Source: Tsukamurella sp. TY48 | GTDB lineage: Bacteria; Actinomycetota; Actinomycetes; Mycobacteriales; Mycobacteriaceae | Length of the DNA: 64,000 bases | NCBI RefSeq assembly: GCF_019656655.1 | Contig: NZ_BPMV01000002.1 | Span: 186,001 to 250,000, forward strand | Reading direction: 5' to 3' | Shown here: positions 9,142 to 16,410 of the stretch, piece after piece | Numbering within the stretch: position 1 is the first letter of the stretch | Layout of the letters: every line of letters starts with the position of its first letter | Translations under genes and position numbers: made by a program | The notes under the pieces: generated by a model | Database searches by the model: none | What the model saw: the letters and a program-made list of their open reading frames with translations, nothing else | What the model was told of the DNA's origin: nothing

Positions 9142-9749
9142 TCGCCGGACTGTACTCGCACAGCTGATTGTGCGATCGTGAGATCGAGGAGCGCCTTCAT
9201 GCTGGCGTGCACGTCGGTGAGCGGGGAGATGTTGCGCGCGGCGCGTGAGCGCGCCACGGCACCCTCCACCGAGCTCATGAACACCGAGGCGAAGACGCGG
9301 GCGCCCTCCTCGTCGACCCCCGAGTCGACCAGTGCCACGGCGAACCGGCGCGCGCACTCGGTGTAGGCGGCGGTGGCCGCCTCCTGGACGCGGGGCTCAC
9401 CGTCGGCCAGCGCGGCCGCCAGCAGCGGGCATCCCACCCGGAAATCGGACCGCACCAGGACCCGCTTCCACAGCTCCAGGAAGCGCCCGATCCAGTCGTG
9501 CGGCTCCCCCTTGCTGGTGGCGGCGTCGATGTAGCGCAGCAGGCGGCGGCCCGCGAGCGCGGTGGAGGCCTCCACGAGCTCGGCCTTGCCGCCCGGGAAG
9601 TACTGGTAGAGCGAATTCTTCGAGGCCTTCGAGTGGGCGGTGAGCTCCGTGAGCCCGGCATCGGCGAAGCCGTGCTGCCCGACGAGGGTGAGGGCGGTGT
9701 TCACCAGGCGCGCACGGGGACGCGGGCGCGGCTTGGGGGCGGTCGTCAT
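9138..9749 (-). CDS. TetR family transcriptional regulator
   Basis: A 203-residue TetR repressor. The N-terminal helix-turn-helix is visible as ALTLVGQHGFADAGLTELT followed by SKASKNSLYQYFPGGKAELV, where YQYFPGGK is the family's recognition-helix end. The remaining 140 residues are the ligand-binding domain, TetR_C-like, with unknown effector. ATG at 9749 follows a GAGGA-type ribosome site. It is divergent from fabH, and two perfect inverted repeats lie in the 158-nt gap between them, so it probably represses itself and fabH. It overlaps the downstream hotdog gene by 4 nt. Confidence 0.9.
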   Translation of the reverse strand: MTTAPKPRPRPRARLVNTALTLVGQHGFADAGLTELTAHSKASKNSLYQYFPGGKAELVEASTALAGRRLLRYIDAATSKGEPHDWIGRFLELWKRVLVRSDFRVGCPLLAAALADGEPRVQEAATAAYTECARRFAVALVDSGVDEEGARVFASVFMSSVEGAVARSRAARNISPLTDVHASMKALLDLTIAQSAVRVQSGE

Positions 9750-9822
9750 TCCTCGCGATCCTCCTCGAGAAGCCATCGGGTCACGACCGGATATTGTGCC
9801 CGACCGCATGGCGGTGCTTGTT

Positions 9823-9838
9823 TGAACCGCTCGGTTCA
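9823..9838. promoter_or_regulatory. TetR-type operator palindrome 1
   Basis: Perfect 7-bp inverted repeat TGAACCG-CT-CGGTTCA in the tetR-fabH divergent gap. This arrangement is typical of TetR-family operators. Its centre is 36 bp from the centre of palindrome 2, and both share the AACC/GGTT core. Confidence 0.75.
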
Positions 9839-9857
9839 TGTTACCAATACTGCGTCG

Positions 9858-9875
9858 GTGAACCGAATGGTTCAC
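9858..9875. promoter_or_regulatory. TetR-type operator palindrome 2
   Basis: Perfect 7-bp inverted repeat GTGAACC-GAAT-GGTTCAC, with the fabH ATG 32 nt downstream. It shares the TGAACC/GGTTCA arms with palindrome 1 but has a 4-nt instead of a 2-nt centre. Confidence 0.7.
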
Positions 9876-9907
9876 CCGCACCGTCCCCCGAATGGAGTTA
9901 CCGACGC

Positions 9908-10978
9908 ATGACCGCCCCCGCCCGGATCGCCCCCGCTGCTCCCGCTGAGCAGCCGCACGCCGCCTACCTCGGAATCGGCGTCTACCGGCCGCGGCGCGTG
10001 GTCCCGAACTCGGAGATCGTGGACAAGATCGACTCGAGCGACGAGTGGATCAAGACCCGTTCGGGCATCGAATCGCGGAACTTCGCGAGCGACGACGAGA
10101 CCATTCTGGAGATGTCGGTCAAGGCCGCGGAGCGCGCCATCAAGGCCGCGAACATCGATCCCGCGCTGGTGGACTGCGTCATCTCCGCCACCAACACCCG
10201 CCTCGAACTGGGTCCCTCGCTGGCGCCGCAGATCGCGAAGGCGCTCGGCCGCATCGGCATTCCCTCGTTCGACATCACCGCCGGCTGCTCGGGCTTCACC
10301 ACCGCCGCCGCCGTGGGCACCGACCTGATCCGCGCCGGCACCGCCAAGTACGTGGTGGTCGTGGGCGTCGAGCGCCTGTCGGACCTGATCGCCGAGGACG
10401 ACCGCACCTGCGCGTTCATCTTCGCCGACGGTGCCGGCGCCGCGGTCATCGGACCGTCCGACGAGGTGGGCATCTCACAGGTCTCGTGGGGAGCCGACGG
10501 CGACTACACCGGTGCGATCTACCAGGACAAGGACTTCGGCACCTACTTCGACGAGGTGCACGCCTACCGGGATGACACCGCGGGGACCACCGAAGCGCCC
10601 GTGCGTCCCTTCCTGCGCATGGAGGGCCGCAAGGTCTTCCGCTGGGCGGCCACCGCGCTCCTGCCCGCCTGCCAGGAGGCGCTCAAGCTGGCCGGCCTCA
10701 CCTCCAAGGACATCGACGTCTTCGTGCCGCACCAGGCCAACCTGCGGATCACCCAGGTGCTCATCAAGGCCCTGGAGCTGCGGGACGACTGCGTCGTGGC
10801 CGAGGACATCGTGACCACCGGCAACACCTCCGCCGCGTCGATCCCGCTGGCCATCGAGGAGCTGCTGCGCACCGGCAAGGCGAAGCCCGGCCAGACCGCG
10901 CTCGTCATGGCCTTCGGCTCGGGCCTGGCCTACGCCGGACACGTGATCACGCTGCCGCCCACCTACGAGGAGGCCTGA
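9908..10978 (+). CDS. Beta-ketoacyl-ACP synthase III (FabH-like)
   Basis: A thiolase-fold condensing enzyme joining an acyl-CoA starter to malonyl-ACP. The 356-residue protein keeps the full triad: Cys127 in ITAGCSGF, His275 in VPHQANLR and Asn306 in TTGNTSAAS. The N-terminal signature SSDEWIKTRSGI and the DGAGAAV segment are typical of FabH rather than thiolase or HMG-CoA synthase. ATG at 9908 follows GGAG and gives 16 residues before the fold. The gene is divergent from tetR with two operator-like palindromes upstream. It may be a second FabH used for special starter units. The cobG coding frame overlaps or abuts its stop codon. Confidence 0.9.
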   Translation: MTAPARIAPAAPAEQPHAAYLGIGVYRPRRVVPNSEIVDKIDSSDEWIKTRSGIESRNFASDDETILEMSVKAAERAIKAANIDPALVDCVISATNTRLELGPSLAPQIAKALGRIGIPSFDITAGCSGFTTAAAVGTDLIRAGTAKYVVVVGVERLSDLIAEDDRTCAFIFADGAGAAVIGPSDEVGISQVSWGADGDYTGAIYQDKDFGTYFDEVHAYRDDTAGTTEAPVRPFLRMEGRKVFRWAATALLPACQEALKLAGLTSKDIDVFVPHQANLRITQVLIKALELRDDCVVAEDIVTTGNTSAASIPLAIEELLRTGKAKPGQTALVMAFGSGLAYAGHVITLPPTYEEA

Positions 10979-11052
10979 TCTCCGACGCCCCTCGGGAACC
11001 CGACGCCTGCCCCGGCGTACTGCGACCGCACACCGCGGCCGACGGTGCGCTG

Positions 11053-12036
11053 GTGCGGGTGCGACTTCCCGGCGGCAGGCTGACCCCGGCCCAACTGGAG
11101 ACCCTCGCCGACCTCTCGGACGGCGACGACATCGAGCTCACCTCGCGCGGCAACATCCAGCTGCGCGGCGTCGCCGATGTGGACGCCGCTCGCGCCGCCC
11201 TGTCCGGCGCCGGGCTGCTGCCGTCGGAGACGCACGAGCGGGTGCGCAACATCGTGGCCTCGCCGATGTCCCGCGCCCTCGCCGACCGTGCGGCCGCCTT
11301 CGACGAGGCACTGCGCGGGCGCGCCGCCCTCGCCGCGCTCCCCGGCCGATTCCTGTTCGCCCTCGACGACGGCTCCGGCGACGTGGCCACGCTCGCCGCC
11401 GACGTCGAGACCCGCGACGGTGCGCTCCACCTCGACGGCCACCGCACCGACTTGCCCGGCACCGTCGAGCACATGCTCGATGCGGCGCAGGCCTTCCTCG
11501 ACCTGCGCGCCGACGAATGGCGGATCCGTGACCTCCCCGACGGCGCCGCCCGGGTCGCGGCCGCACTCGGCGGCGTGATCCTCGGTCGCGACTCCCCCGC
11601 CGCGCCGCCCGCCCCGCCGGTCGGCTGGTTCGACCGGGACGACGGCACCGTGGCGCTCGGCGCCGGTGTGCGGCTCGGCCGCCTGCCCGCCCGCACCGCT
11701 CGTTTCCTGGCCGCCATCGACCGCCCGCTCACGGTGACCCCGTGGCGCACGATCCTGGTGCACGATCTCGACGACGGCGCCGCCGAGACGGTGGTGCGAG
11801 TACTGGCGCCGATGGGTCTGATCTTCGATGCGAACTCCCCGTGGCTGCGGGTGAGCGCCTGCGTGGGCGACCACGGATGTGCGCGCGCCGAGGCCGACGC
11901 GCTCGGGCACGCCGCCGGCCTCGTGGACGATCTCGACGCGGACGAGCGCGTGCACGTGGTGGCGTGCGAGCGGGGCTGCGGCGCACCGTCGGGTGAGCAC
12001 CGGCTGGTGATCGCTCCCCCGGACCCGGGCGAATAG
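11053..12036 (+). CDS. cobG: Precorrin-3B synthase CobG (start uncertain)
   Basis: CobG is the oxygen-dependent [4Fe-4S] monooxygenase that converts precorrin-3A to precorrin-3B in the aerobic B12 pathway. It belongs to the sulfite/nitrite reductase family: an RGNIQLRG segment lies in the first half, and the second half carries four cysteines in CVGDHGCA and CERGCG, expected Fe-S ligands. GTG at 11053 is the first standard start codon, giving 327 residues. However, the frame is open upstream to at least 10978 and encodes a CPGVLRPH stretch that matches the conserved CobG N-terminus. The true start is therefore probably further left, possibly the CTG at 10975 that overlaps the fabH stop. The position fits Rv2064. 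Confidence 0.9.
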   Translation: MRVRLPGGRLTPAQLETLADLSDGDDIELTSRGNIQLRGVADVDAARAALSGAGLLPSETHERVRNIVASPMSRALADRAAAFDEALRGRAALAALPGRFLFALDDGSGDVATLAADVETRDGALHLDGHRTDLPGTVEHMLDAAQAFLDLRADEWRIRDLPDGAARVAAALGGVILGRDSPAAPPAPPVGWFDRDDGTVALGAGVRLGRLPARTARFLAAIDRPLTVTPWRTILVHDLDDGAAETVVRVLAPMGLIFDANSPWLRVSACVGDHGCARAEADALGHAAGLVDDLDADERVHVVACERGCGAPSGEHRLVIAPPDPGE

Positions 12037-12039
12037 ACT
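12034..12039 (+). promoter_or_regulatory. cobH leaderless -10 box formed by the cobG stop codon
   Basis: TAGACT matches TANNNT, and its first three bases are the cobG TAG stop. Six nt later comes the cobH GTG at 12046, with no Shine-Dalgarno sequence between. This would give cobH-cobIJ its own leaderless transcript. Confidence 0.5.
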
Positions 12040-12045
12040 CCCGGG

Positions 12046-12681
12046 GTGCACGAGTACCTCACCGACGGCGCCGAGATCTATCGGCGCTCCTTCGCCACCA
12101 TCCGCGCCGAATCGGAGCTGTCCGGGTTCGCGCCGGATGCGGAGACGGTGGCGGTTCGGATGATTCACGCCGCGGGCCAGACCGATCTCGCGACCGACAT
12201 CCGGATCTCGGGCGGCGCGGTGGCCGCTGGGCGCACCGCGCTGCGGTCCGGTGCCCCGATCCTCACCGACGCGAACATGGTGGCCCACGGCGTCACTCGC
12301 GCCCGGCTGCCCGCCGACAACGAGGTGCTGTGCCTGCTGCGTGATCCCCGCGTCCCCGAACGGGCCGCCCGGATCGGCAATACCCGCAGCGCGGCGGCGG
12401 TCGAGTTCTGGGGTGAGCGGCTCGACGGTGCGGTGGTCGCGGTGGGCAACGCCCCGACCGCGCTGTTCCACCTGCTCAACCTGCTGCACGAGGGTGCGCC
12501 GAAACCCGCGGTGATCGTGGGCATCCCGGTCGGTTTCATCGGGGCCGCAGAATCCAAGGACGCGCTGGTGGCCGATGCGGCCGCGCTCGGCGTCGAATAC
12601 ATCACGGTGCTGGGGCGGCGGGGCGGCAGCGCGATCACCGCCGCTGCGCTCAACGCGCTGGCGCAGGAGGAGGAACTGTGA
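12046..12681 (+). CDS. cobH: Precorrin-8X methylmutase
   Basis: Moves the C-11 methyl to C-12, turning precorrin-8X into hydrogenobyrinic acid. The 211-residue length is normal for CobH/CbiC. Recognisable parts are the opening YLTDGAEIYRRSFATIRAE, VRMIHAAGQTDL with the catalytic histidine, DANMVAHGV, and the C-terminal VGIPVGFIGAAESKDAL loop. The GTG start at 12046 is supported by a TAGACT box 6 nt upstream. It lies 9 nt after cobG and overlaps cobIJ by 4 nt (GTGA), so cobH and cobIJ are translationally coupled. Equivalent to Rv2065. Confidence 0.96.
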   Translation: MHEYLTDGAEIYRRSFATIRAESELSGFAPDAETVAVRMIHAAGQTDLATDIRISGGAVAAGRTALRSGAPILTDANMVAHGVTRARLPADNEVLCLLRDPRVPERAARIGNTRSAAAVEFWGERLDGAVVAVGNAPTALFHLLNLLHEGAPKPAVIVGIPVGFIGAAESKDALVADAAALGVEYITVLGRRGGSAITAAALNALAQEEEL

Positions 12682-14150
12682 GCGGCACGCTCTACGGCGT
12701 CGGTGTGGGGCCGGGCGATCCGGAACTGGTGACGGTGAAGGCGGCACGGCTCATCGGCGCCGCCGATGTGGTGGCCTATCACAGTGCGCGCCACGGCCGT
12801 TCGAATGCGCGGGCGTGCGCCGAGCCCTACCTGCGCGGCGATCAGACTGAGCTGCGCCTGATGTACCCCGTGACCACCGAGACCACCGATCATCCCGGCG
12901 GCTACCGCGGAGCATTGGACGATTTCTACGCCGAGGCCGCCGAGCAGCTCGCCGAACACCTGTCCGCGGGCCGCGACGTGGTGCTCCTCGCCGAGGGCGA
13001 TCCGATGTTCTACAGCTCGTACATGCACATGCACAAGCGGCTCACCGGCCGATTCGACTGCGTGATCGTGCCGGGAGTCACCTCGATCAGCGCCGCCGCC
13101 GCCGCGACGGGCGTCCCGCTCGTGGAGGCCGACGAGGTGCTCACCGTGCTACCGGGAACCCTGCCCGAGCCGGAGCTGCGCCGCCGCCTCGCCGACACCG
13201 ATGCAGCGGCGATCATGAAGCTGGGCCGCACCTTCCCCGCGGTCGCCGCGGCGTTGGACGCCTCCGACCGGGCCACGACGGCCCTCTACGTGGAGCGCGC
13301 GAGCCGGACCGATCAGCGGGTGCTTCCGCTCGCCGAGGTCGCGCCCGACAGCGTCCCCTACTTCTCCACGGTGCTGGTGCCCGGGCCGATCAATGCGCCC
13401 GCCGCGCGGCCCACGCCGGGCGTCGTGGTGGTGGGGCTCGGCCCCGGCGACGAGGCGTGGACCACGCCCGAGGTGCGCCGCGTCCTCGCCGAGGCCACCG
13501 ACATCGTGGGCTACCAGACCTACACCGACCGCGTGCGTCCCCGGCCCGGTCAGCGCGTGCACGCCTCGGACAACCGGGTGGAGGCCGAACGGGCGCGGCA
13601 CGCCCTCACCCTGGCCGCCAACGGTGCGCGGGTCGCCGTCGTGAGCTCGGGCGACCCCGGTGTCTTCGCCATGGCCTCCGCCGTCGCCGAGGTGGCGGCC
13701 GATCCCGAGTTCCACGGCGTTCCCGTGGACGTGCTGCCCGGGATGACCGCCGCCAACGCCGTGGCCAGCCGGGTGGGCGCCCCGCTCGGCCACGACTACG
13801 CCGTGATCTCGCTGTCGGACTACCTCAAGCCATGGGCGGTGATCGAGGAACGGCTGCGGGCGGTATCCCGCGCCGATCTCGCACTGGCCGTGTACAACCC
13901 GGCCTCGAAGACCCGGCGTGAACAGCTCGTCCGGATGCGTGAGGTGCTGCTCGAGGAGCGACCCGCGAACACCGTGGTGATCCTCGGCCGCGCTGTCGGA
14001 TCGCCCGACGAGGAGATCACCGTAACCACTCTGGCCGACCTCGATCCCGACACCGTCGATATGCGCACCCTGCTCATCATCGGGTCCTCGCGCACAGAAG
14101 TCACTGAACGTGCGGCCGGTCGCATCGTGCACACGCCCCGGCGATACTGA
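12678..14150 (+). CDS. cobIJ: Fused precorrin-2 C20- and precorrin-3B C17-methyltransferase
   Basis: A 490-residue fusion of two SAM-dependent corrin methyltransferases. Residues 1 to about 240 are CobI, opening with GVGVGPGDPELVTVKAARLI and holding the LAEGDPMFYSSY loop. Residues from about 245 are CobJ, opening with VVVGLGPGDEAW and holding VSSGDPGVFAMA and AVYNPASKTR. The fusion is the usual form in Mycobacteriales (Rv2066). It follows cobH with a 4-nt overlap. CobI acts before CobG and CobJ right after it, so the products of this locus are consecutive in the pathway. Confidence 0.96.
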   Translation: MSGTLYGVGVGPGDPELVTVKAARLIGAADVVAYHSARHGRSNARACAEPYLRGDQTELRLMYPVTTETTDHPGGYRGALDDFYAEAAEQLAEHLSAGRDVVLLAEGDPMFYSSYMHMHKRLTGRFDCVIVPGVTSISAAAAATGVPLVEADEVLTVLPGTLPEPELRRRLADTDAAAIMKLGRTFPAVAAALDASDRATTALYVERASRTDQRVLPLAEVAPDSVPYFSTVLVPGPINAPAARPTPGVVVVGLGPGDEAWTTPEVRRVLAEATDIVGYQTYTDRVRPRPGQRVHASDNRVEAERARHALTLAANGARVAVVSSGDPGVFAMASAVAEVAADPEFHGVPVDVLPGMTAANAVASRVGAPLGHDYAVISLSDYLKPWAVIEERLRAVSRADLALAVYNPASKTRREQLVRMREVLLEERPANTVVILGRAVGSPDEEITVTTLADLDPDTVDMRTLLIIGSSRTEVTERAAGRIVHTPRRY

Positions 14151-14176
14151 AGACACCGCAACCGAAGGAGAAGCAC

Positions 14177-14467
14177 ATGGCCAAGGCGTACTGGATGGCG
14201 TTCTACACCGAGATCCGCGATCCCGAGAAGGTGGCCGCGTACGCCGCCCTGGGCGGCCCCGCGATCACGGAGGCCGGTGGCCGGTTCCTGGCGCGCGGAC
14301 TGCCCGCGGTGACCTACGAGGCGGGGATCAAGGAGCGCACCACGCTCATCGAGTTCGACAGCCTCGAGGCCGCGATCGCCGCCCACGACTCCCCCGCCTA
14401 CCAGGAGGCCCTCGCCGCCCTCGGCGACGGTGCCGTCCGCGAGATCCGGATCAGCGAAGGCGCCTGA
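14177..14467 (+). CDS. DUF1330 domain protein
   Basis: A 96-residue alpha/beta ferredoxin-like barrel protein of the DUF1330 family, whose biochemical role is not established. The opening KAYWMAFYTEIRDPEKVAAYAALGGPAI and the central ARGLPAV plus TTLIEFDSLEAA segments (shown in parts) are characteristic. A clear AAGGAG ribosome site precedes ATG 14177. It starts 26 nt after cobIJ, so read-through is possible, but no pathway link is known. A large palindrome follows. Confidence 0.85.
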   Translation: MAKAYWMAFYTEIRDPEKVAAYAALGGPAITEAGGRFLARGLPAVTYEAGIKERTTLIEFDSLEAAIAAHDSPAYQEALAALGDGAVREIRISEGA

Positions 14468-14489
14468 CCTCGGTGAACACCCCGGTCCC

Positions 14490-14516
14490 GTGCCTGCCCC
14501 TGACAGGGGCAGGCAC
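14490..14516. repeat. 27-nt perfect palindrome between DUF1330 and XRE regulator
   Basis: Arms 14490-14502 and 14504-14516 are perfect 13-bp inverted repeats (arm GTGCCTGCCCCTG) around a single A. As RNA it could form a very stable hairpin and end the cobH-DUF1330 transcript. As DNA it could be an operator for the XRE regulator that starts 31 nt downstream. There is no U-tract after it, so the terminator reading is not certain. Confidence 0.75.
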
Positions 14517-14546
14517 GTCCGTGGCCTGAGGATCACACTCGAGTAC

Positions 14547-15392
14547 ATGATCGAAGAGACCGCCCCGACGCTCGGCTCGTTCCTGCGTTCGCGCCGCGCC
14601 GCCGTCGACGCCGATGAACTGGGACTGGCGAGCTACGGCCGCCGTCGCGTGCCGGGGCTGCGCCGCGAGGAGCTAGCCGAATTGGCCGGCGTGTCCGTCA
14701 ACTACCTGACGCGGCTGGAACAGGGCGCCGCCGTCAACGCCTCGGACGAGATCCTCAACGCGCTCGCCCGGGCGCTGCGGCTCTCCGAGGTCGAGCGGCT
14801 GCACCTACTCGAACTCGCGCATCCGTCCGGCGAGCGGGCCGCACCCATCGACCGTGCCGGTGCCGGTTTCACCGGAGTCCGGCAGCTCGTCGAGGCGATG
14901 GACACTCCCGCCGTGGTCCTCTCGCGCAATCAGGACGTGCTGGCCTGGAACCGGCTCGGCAACGCGGTGCTGGCCGCGCACGTGCCCTACGGGGCGGTCC
15001 ACGACGATCCGCCGCCCAACAAGGTGCGCCAGACCTTCCTCGACCCGCAAGTCCGCTCGCTGTACGTGGACTGGGAGCACGAGGCCGAACTGTCCGTCGC
15101 CTCCCTGCGCTGGGTGTCGGCGCAGTTCCCGGCGGACCCGGATCTGCGGGCCCTGCTCGGCGAGCTCGTCCTGGACCGTGATTTCGCCCGGCTGTGGGCG
15201 CGTCAATCCGTCGAGCTGTGCACCAGCGGGCTCAAGCGATTCACCCATCCGTGGGTCGGCCGGATGGACCTCTGCTACCAGATGCTGCACCTCCCCGAAT
15301 CCGACGGAGCCCGCATGATCGCGTTCAGTGCGGCCCCCGGCAGCGCGGATGACGACGCCCTCGCCCTGCTGCGGCACCGCGTCGACGGCTGA
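14547..15392 (+). CDS. XRE family regulator with MmyB-like ligand-binding domain
   Basis: A 281-residue regulator of the HTH_31/MmyB-like type common in actinobacteria. The N-terminal HTH is RRVPGLRREELAELAGVS plus NYLTRLEQG (residues about 30-65). Residues from about 105 form the MmyB-like domain, including TPAVVLSRNQDVLAWN and FTHPWVGRMDLCYQ, where the fold resembles PAS and may bind a fatty acid. ATG 14547 has no ribosome site; a CACACT box ends 7 nt upstream, so a leaderless mRNA is possible. Such regulators usually control the adjacent gene, here the hydrolase and MFS pair. Confidence 0.88.
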   Translation: MIEETAPTLGSFLRSRRAAVDADELGLASYGRRRVPGLRREELAELAGVSVNYLTRLEQGAAVNASDEILNALARALRLSEVERLHLLELAHPSGERAAPIDRAGAGFTGVRQLVEAMDTPAVVLSRNQDVLAWNRLGNAVLAAHVPYGAVHDDPPPNKVRQTFLDPQVRSLYVDWEHEAELSVASLRWVSAQFPADPDLRALLGELVLDRDFARLWARQSVELCTSGLKRFTHPWVGRMDLCYQMLHLPESDGARMIAFSAAPGSADDDALALLRHRVDG

Positions 15393-15486
15393 CCGCCCAC
15401 CCCCACTCTTCTTCTCCCCCCATCACCCACGGTGACCAGGCCTGTCCTGGCGCTGTGAGCTGTCCGCACGACATCGGAGTACGCCC

Positions 15487-16410
15487 ATGCCCCTGCACGC
15501 CCAAGCCGCCGCACACCTGGCCGCCGTCGCCGACGCCCCGCCCCTCCACACGCTCACCGTCCCCGAAGTCCGGCACGCCATCCGCGGCTACCTCGGGATG
15601 CAGCGCCCCGCGCCCACCGTCGCCGAGGTCCAGTACAGCTACATCGTCGGTCCCGGATCCGCACTGCCCGTGCGCATCTACCGCGACGGACCGCCCGCCG
15701 GGCCGGTGATCCTGATGCTGCACGGCAGCGGCTTCGTCGGCGCCGATATCGAGGTGAGCGATCAACCGGCCCGGGTTCTGGCGCGCGACACCGGAGCCAC
15801 GGTGATCACCGTCGACTACCGCAAGGCGCCCGAACACCCCTACCCCGCCGCGCTCGACGACGCCGCGGCCGCCCTCGACTGGATCGCCTCCGGCCAGTTG
15901 GACGTGGACACCGACCGGATCGCGGTGATCGGCGACAGCGCCGGCGGCACCCTCGCCGCGGCGCTGGTGCAGCGGGTCCGTGACAGCGGCGGCCCGCGCA
16001 TCGCGGCGCAGGCCCTGATCTATCCACCGCTGCGGCCCGGCGACTACGACGCGATCCCCGCCGATGAGGTGGGCCTCTCTGCGCCCGACATGGATTGGTT
16101 CTGGCGCCAGTACCTACCGGACGGGCAGGACGGCCCCGGCCGCACCCCGTCCGGCGCCGCACCGCTGGACGCGACCGATTTCGCCGCCCTCCCACCGGCC
16201 TTCGTCGCGACCGCGGAGTACGACGTTCTGCGCGGCCACGGCGAGCGGTACGTCCGCGCGCTCACCGCCGCCGGTGTGCCCGCGACCCACATCGACTACC
16301 CCGGCACCCTGCACGGCTTCTACTGGATGGACGCCGTGCTCGACACCGCCCTCGACCTGCAACGCGACCTCGCCTCCTGGCTGCGCGACACCCTGAACGG
16401 AGCACGATGA
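15487..16410 (+). CDS. Alpha/beta hydrolase, hormone-sensitive lipase family
   Basis: A 307-residue HSL-type (family IV) esterase. The oxyanion motif is HGSGF rather than the usual HGGGF/W, the nucleophile elbow is IGDSAGGTLAAAL, the acidic residue is expected near EYDVLRGHG and the histidine in GTLHGFYW. An N-terminal cap of about 60 residues precedes the core. It overlaps the MFS gene by 4 nt (ATGA), so the two are one unit, plausibly an ester-hydrolysing and efflux pair under the upstream XRE regulator. A short inverted repeat CCAGG/CCTGG at 15436-15450 lies in the 94-nt leader region. Substrate unknown. Confidence 0.88.
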   Translation: MPLHAQAAAHLAAVADAPPLHTLTVPEVRHAIRGYLGMQRPAPTVAEVQYSYIVGPGSALPVRIYRDGPPAGPVILMLHGSGFVGADIEVSDQPARVLARDTGATVITVDYRKAPEHPYPAALDDAAAALDWIASGQLDVDTDRIAVIGDSAGGTLAAALVQRVRDSGGPRIAAQALIYPPLRPGDYDAIPADEVGLSAPDMDWFWRQYLPDGQDGPGRTPSGAAPLDATDFAALPPAFVATAEYDVLRGHGERYVRALTAAGVPATHIDYPGTLHGFYWMDAVLDTALDLQRDLASWLRDTLNGAR

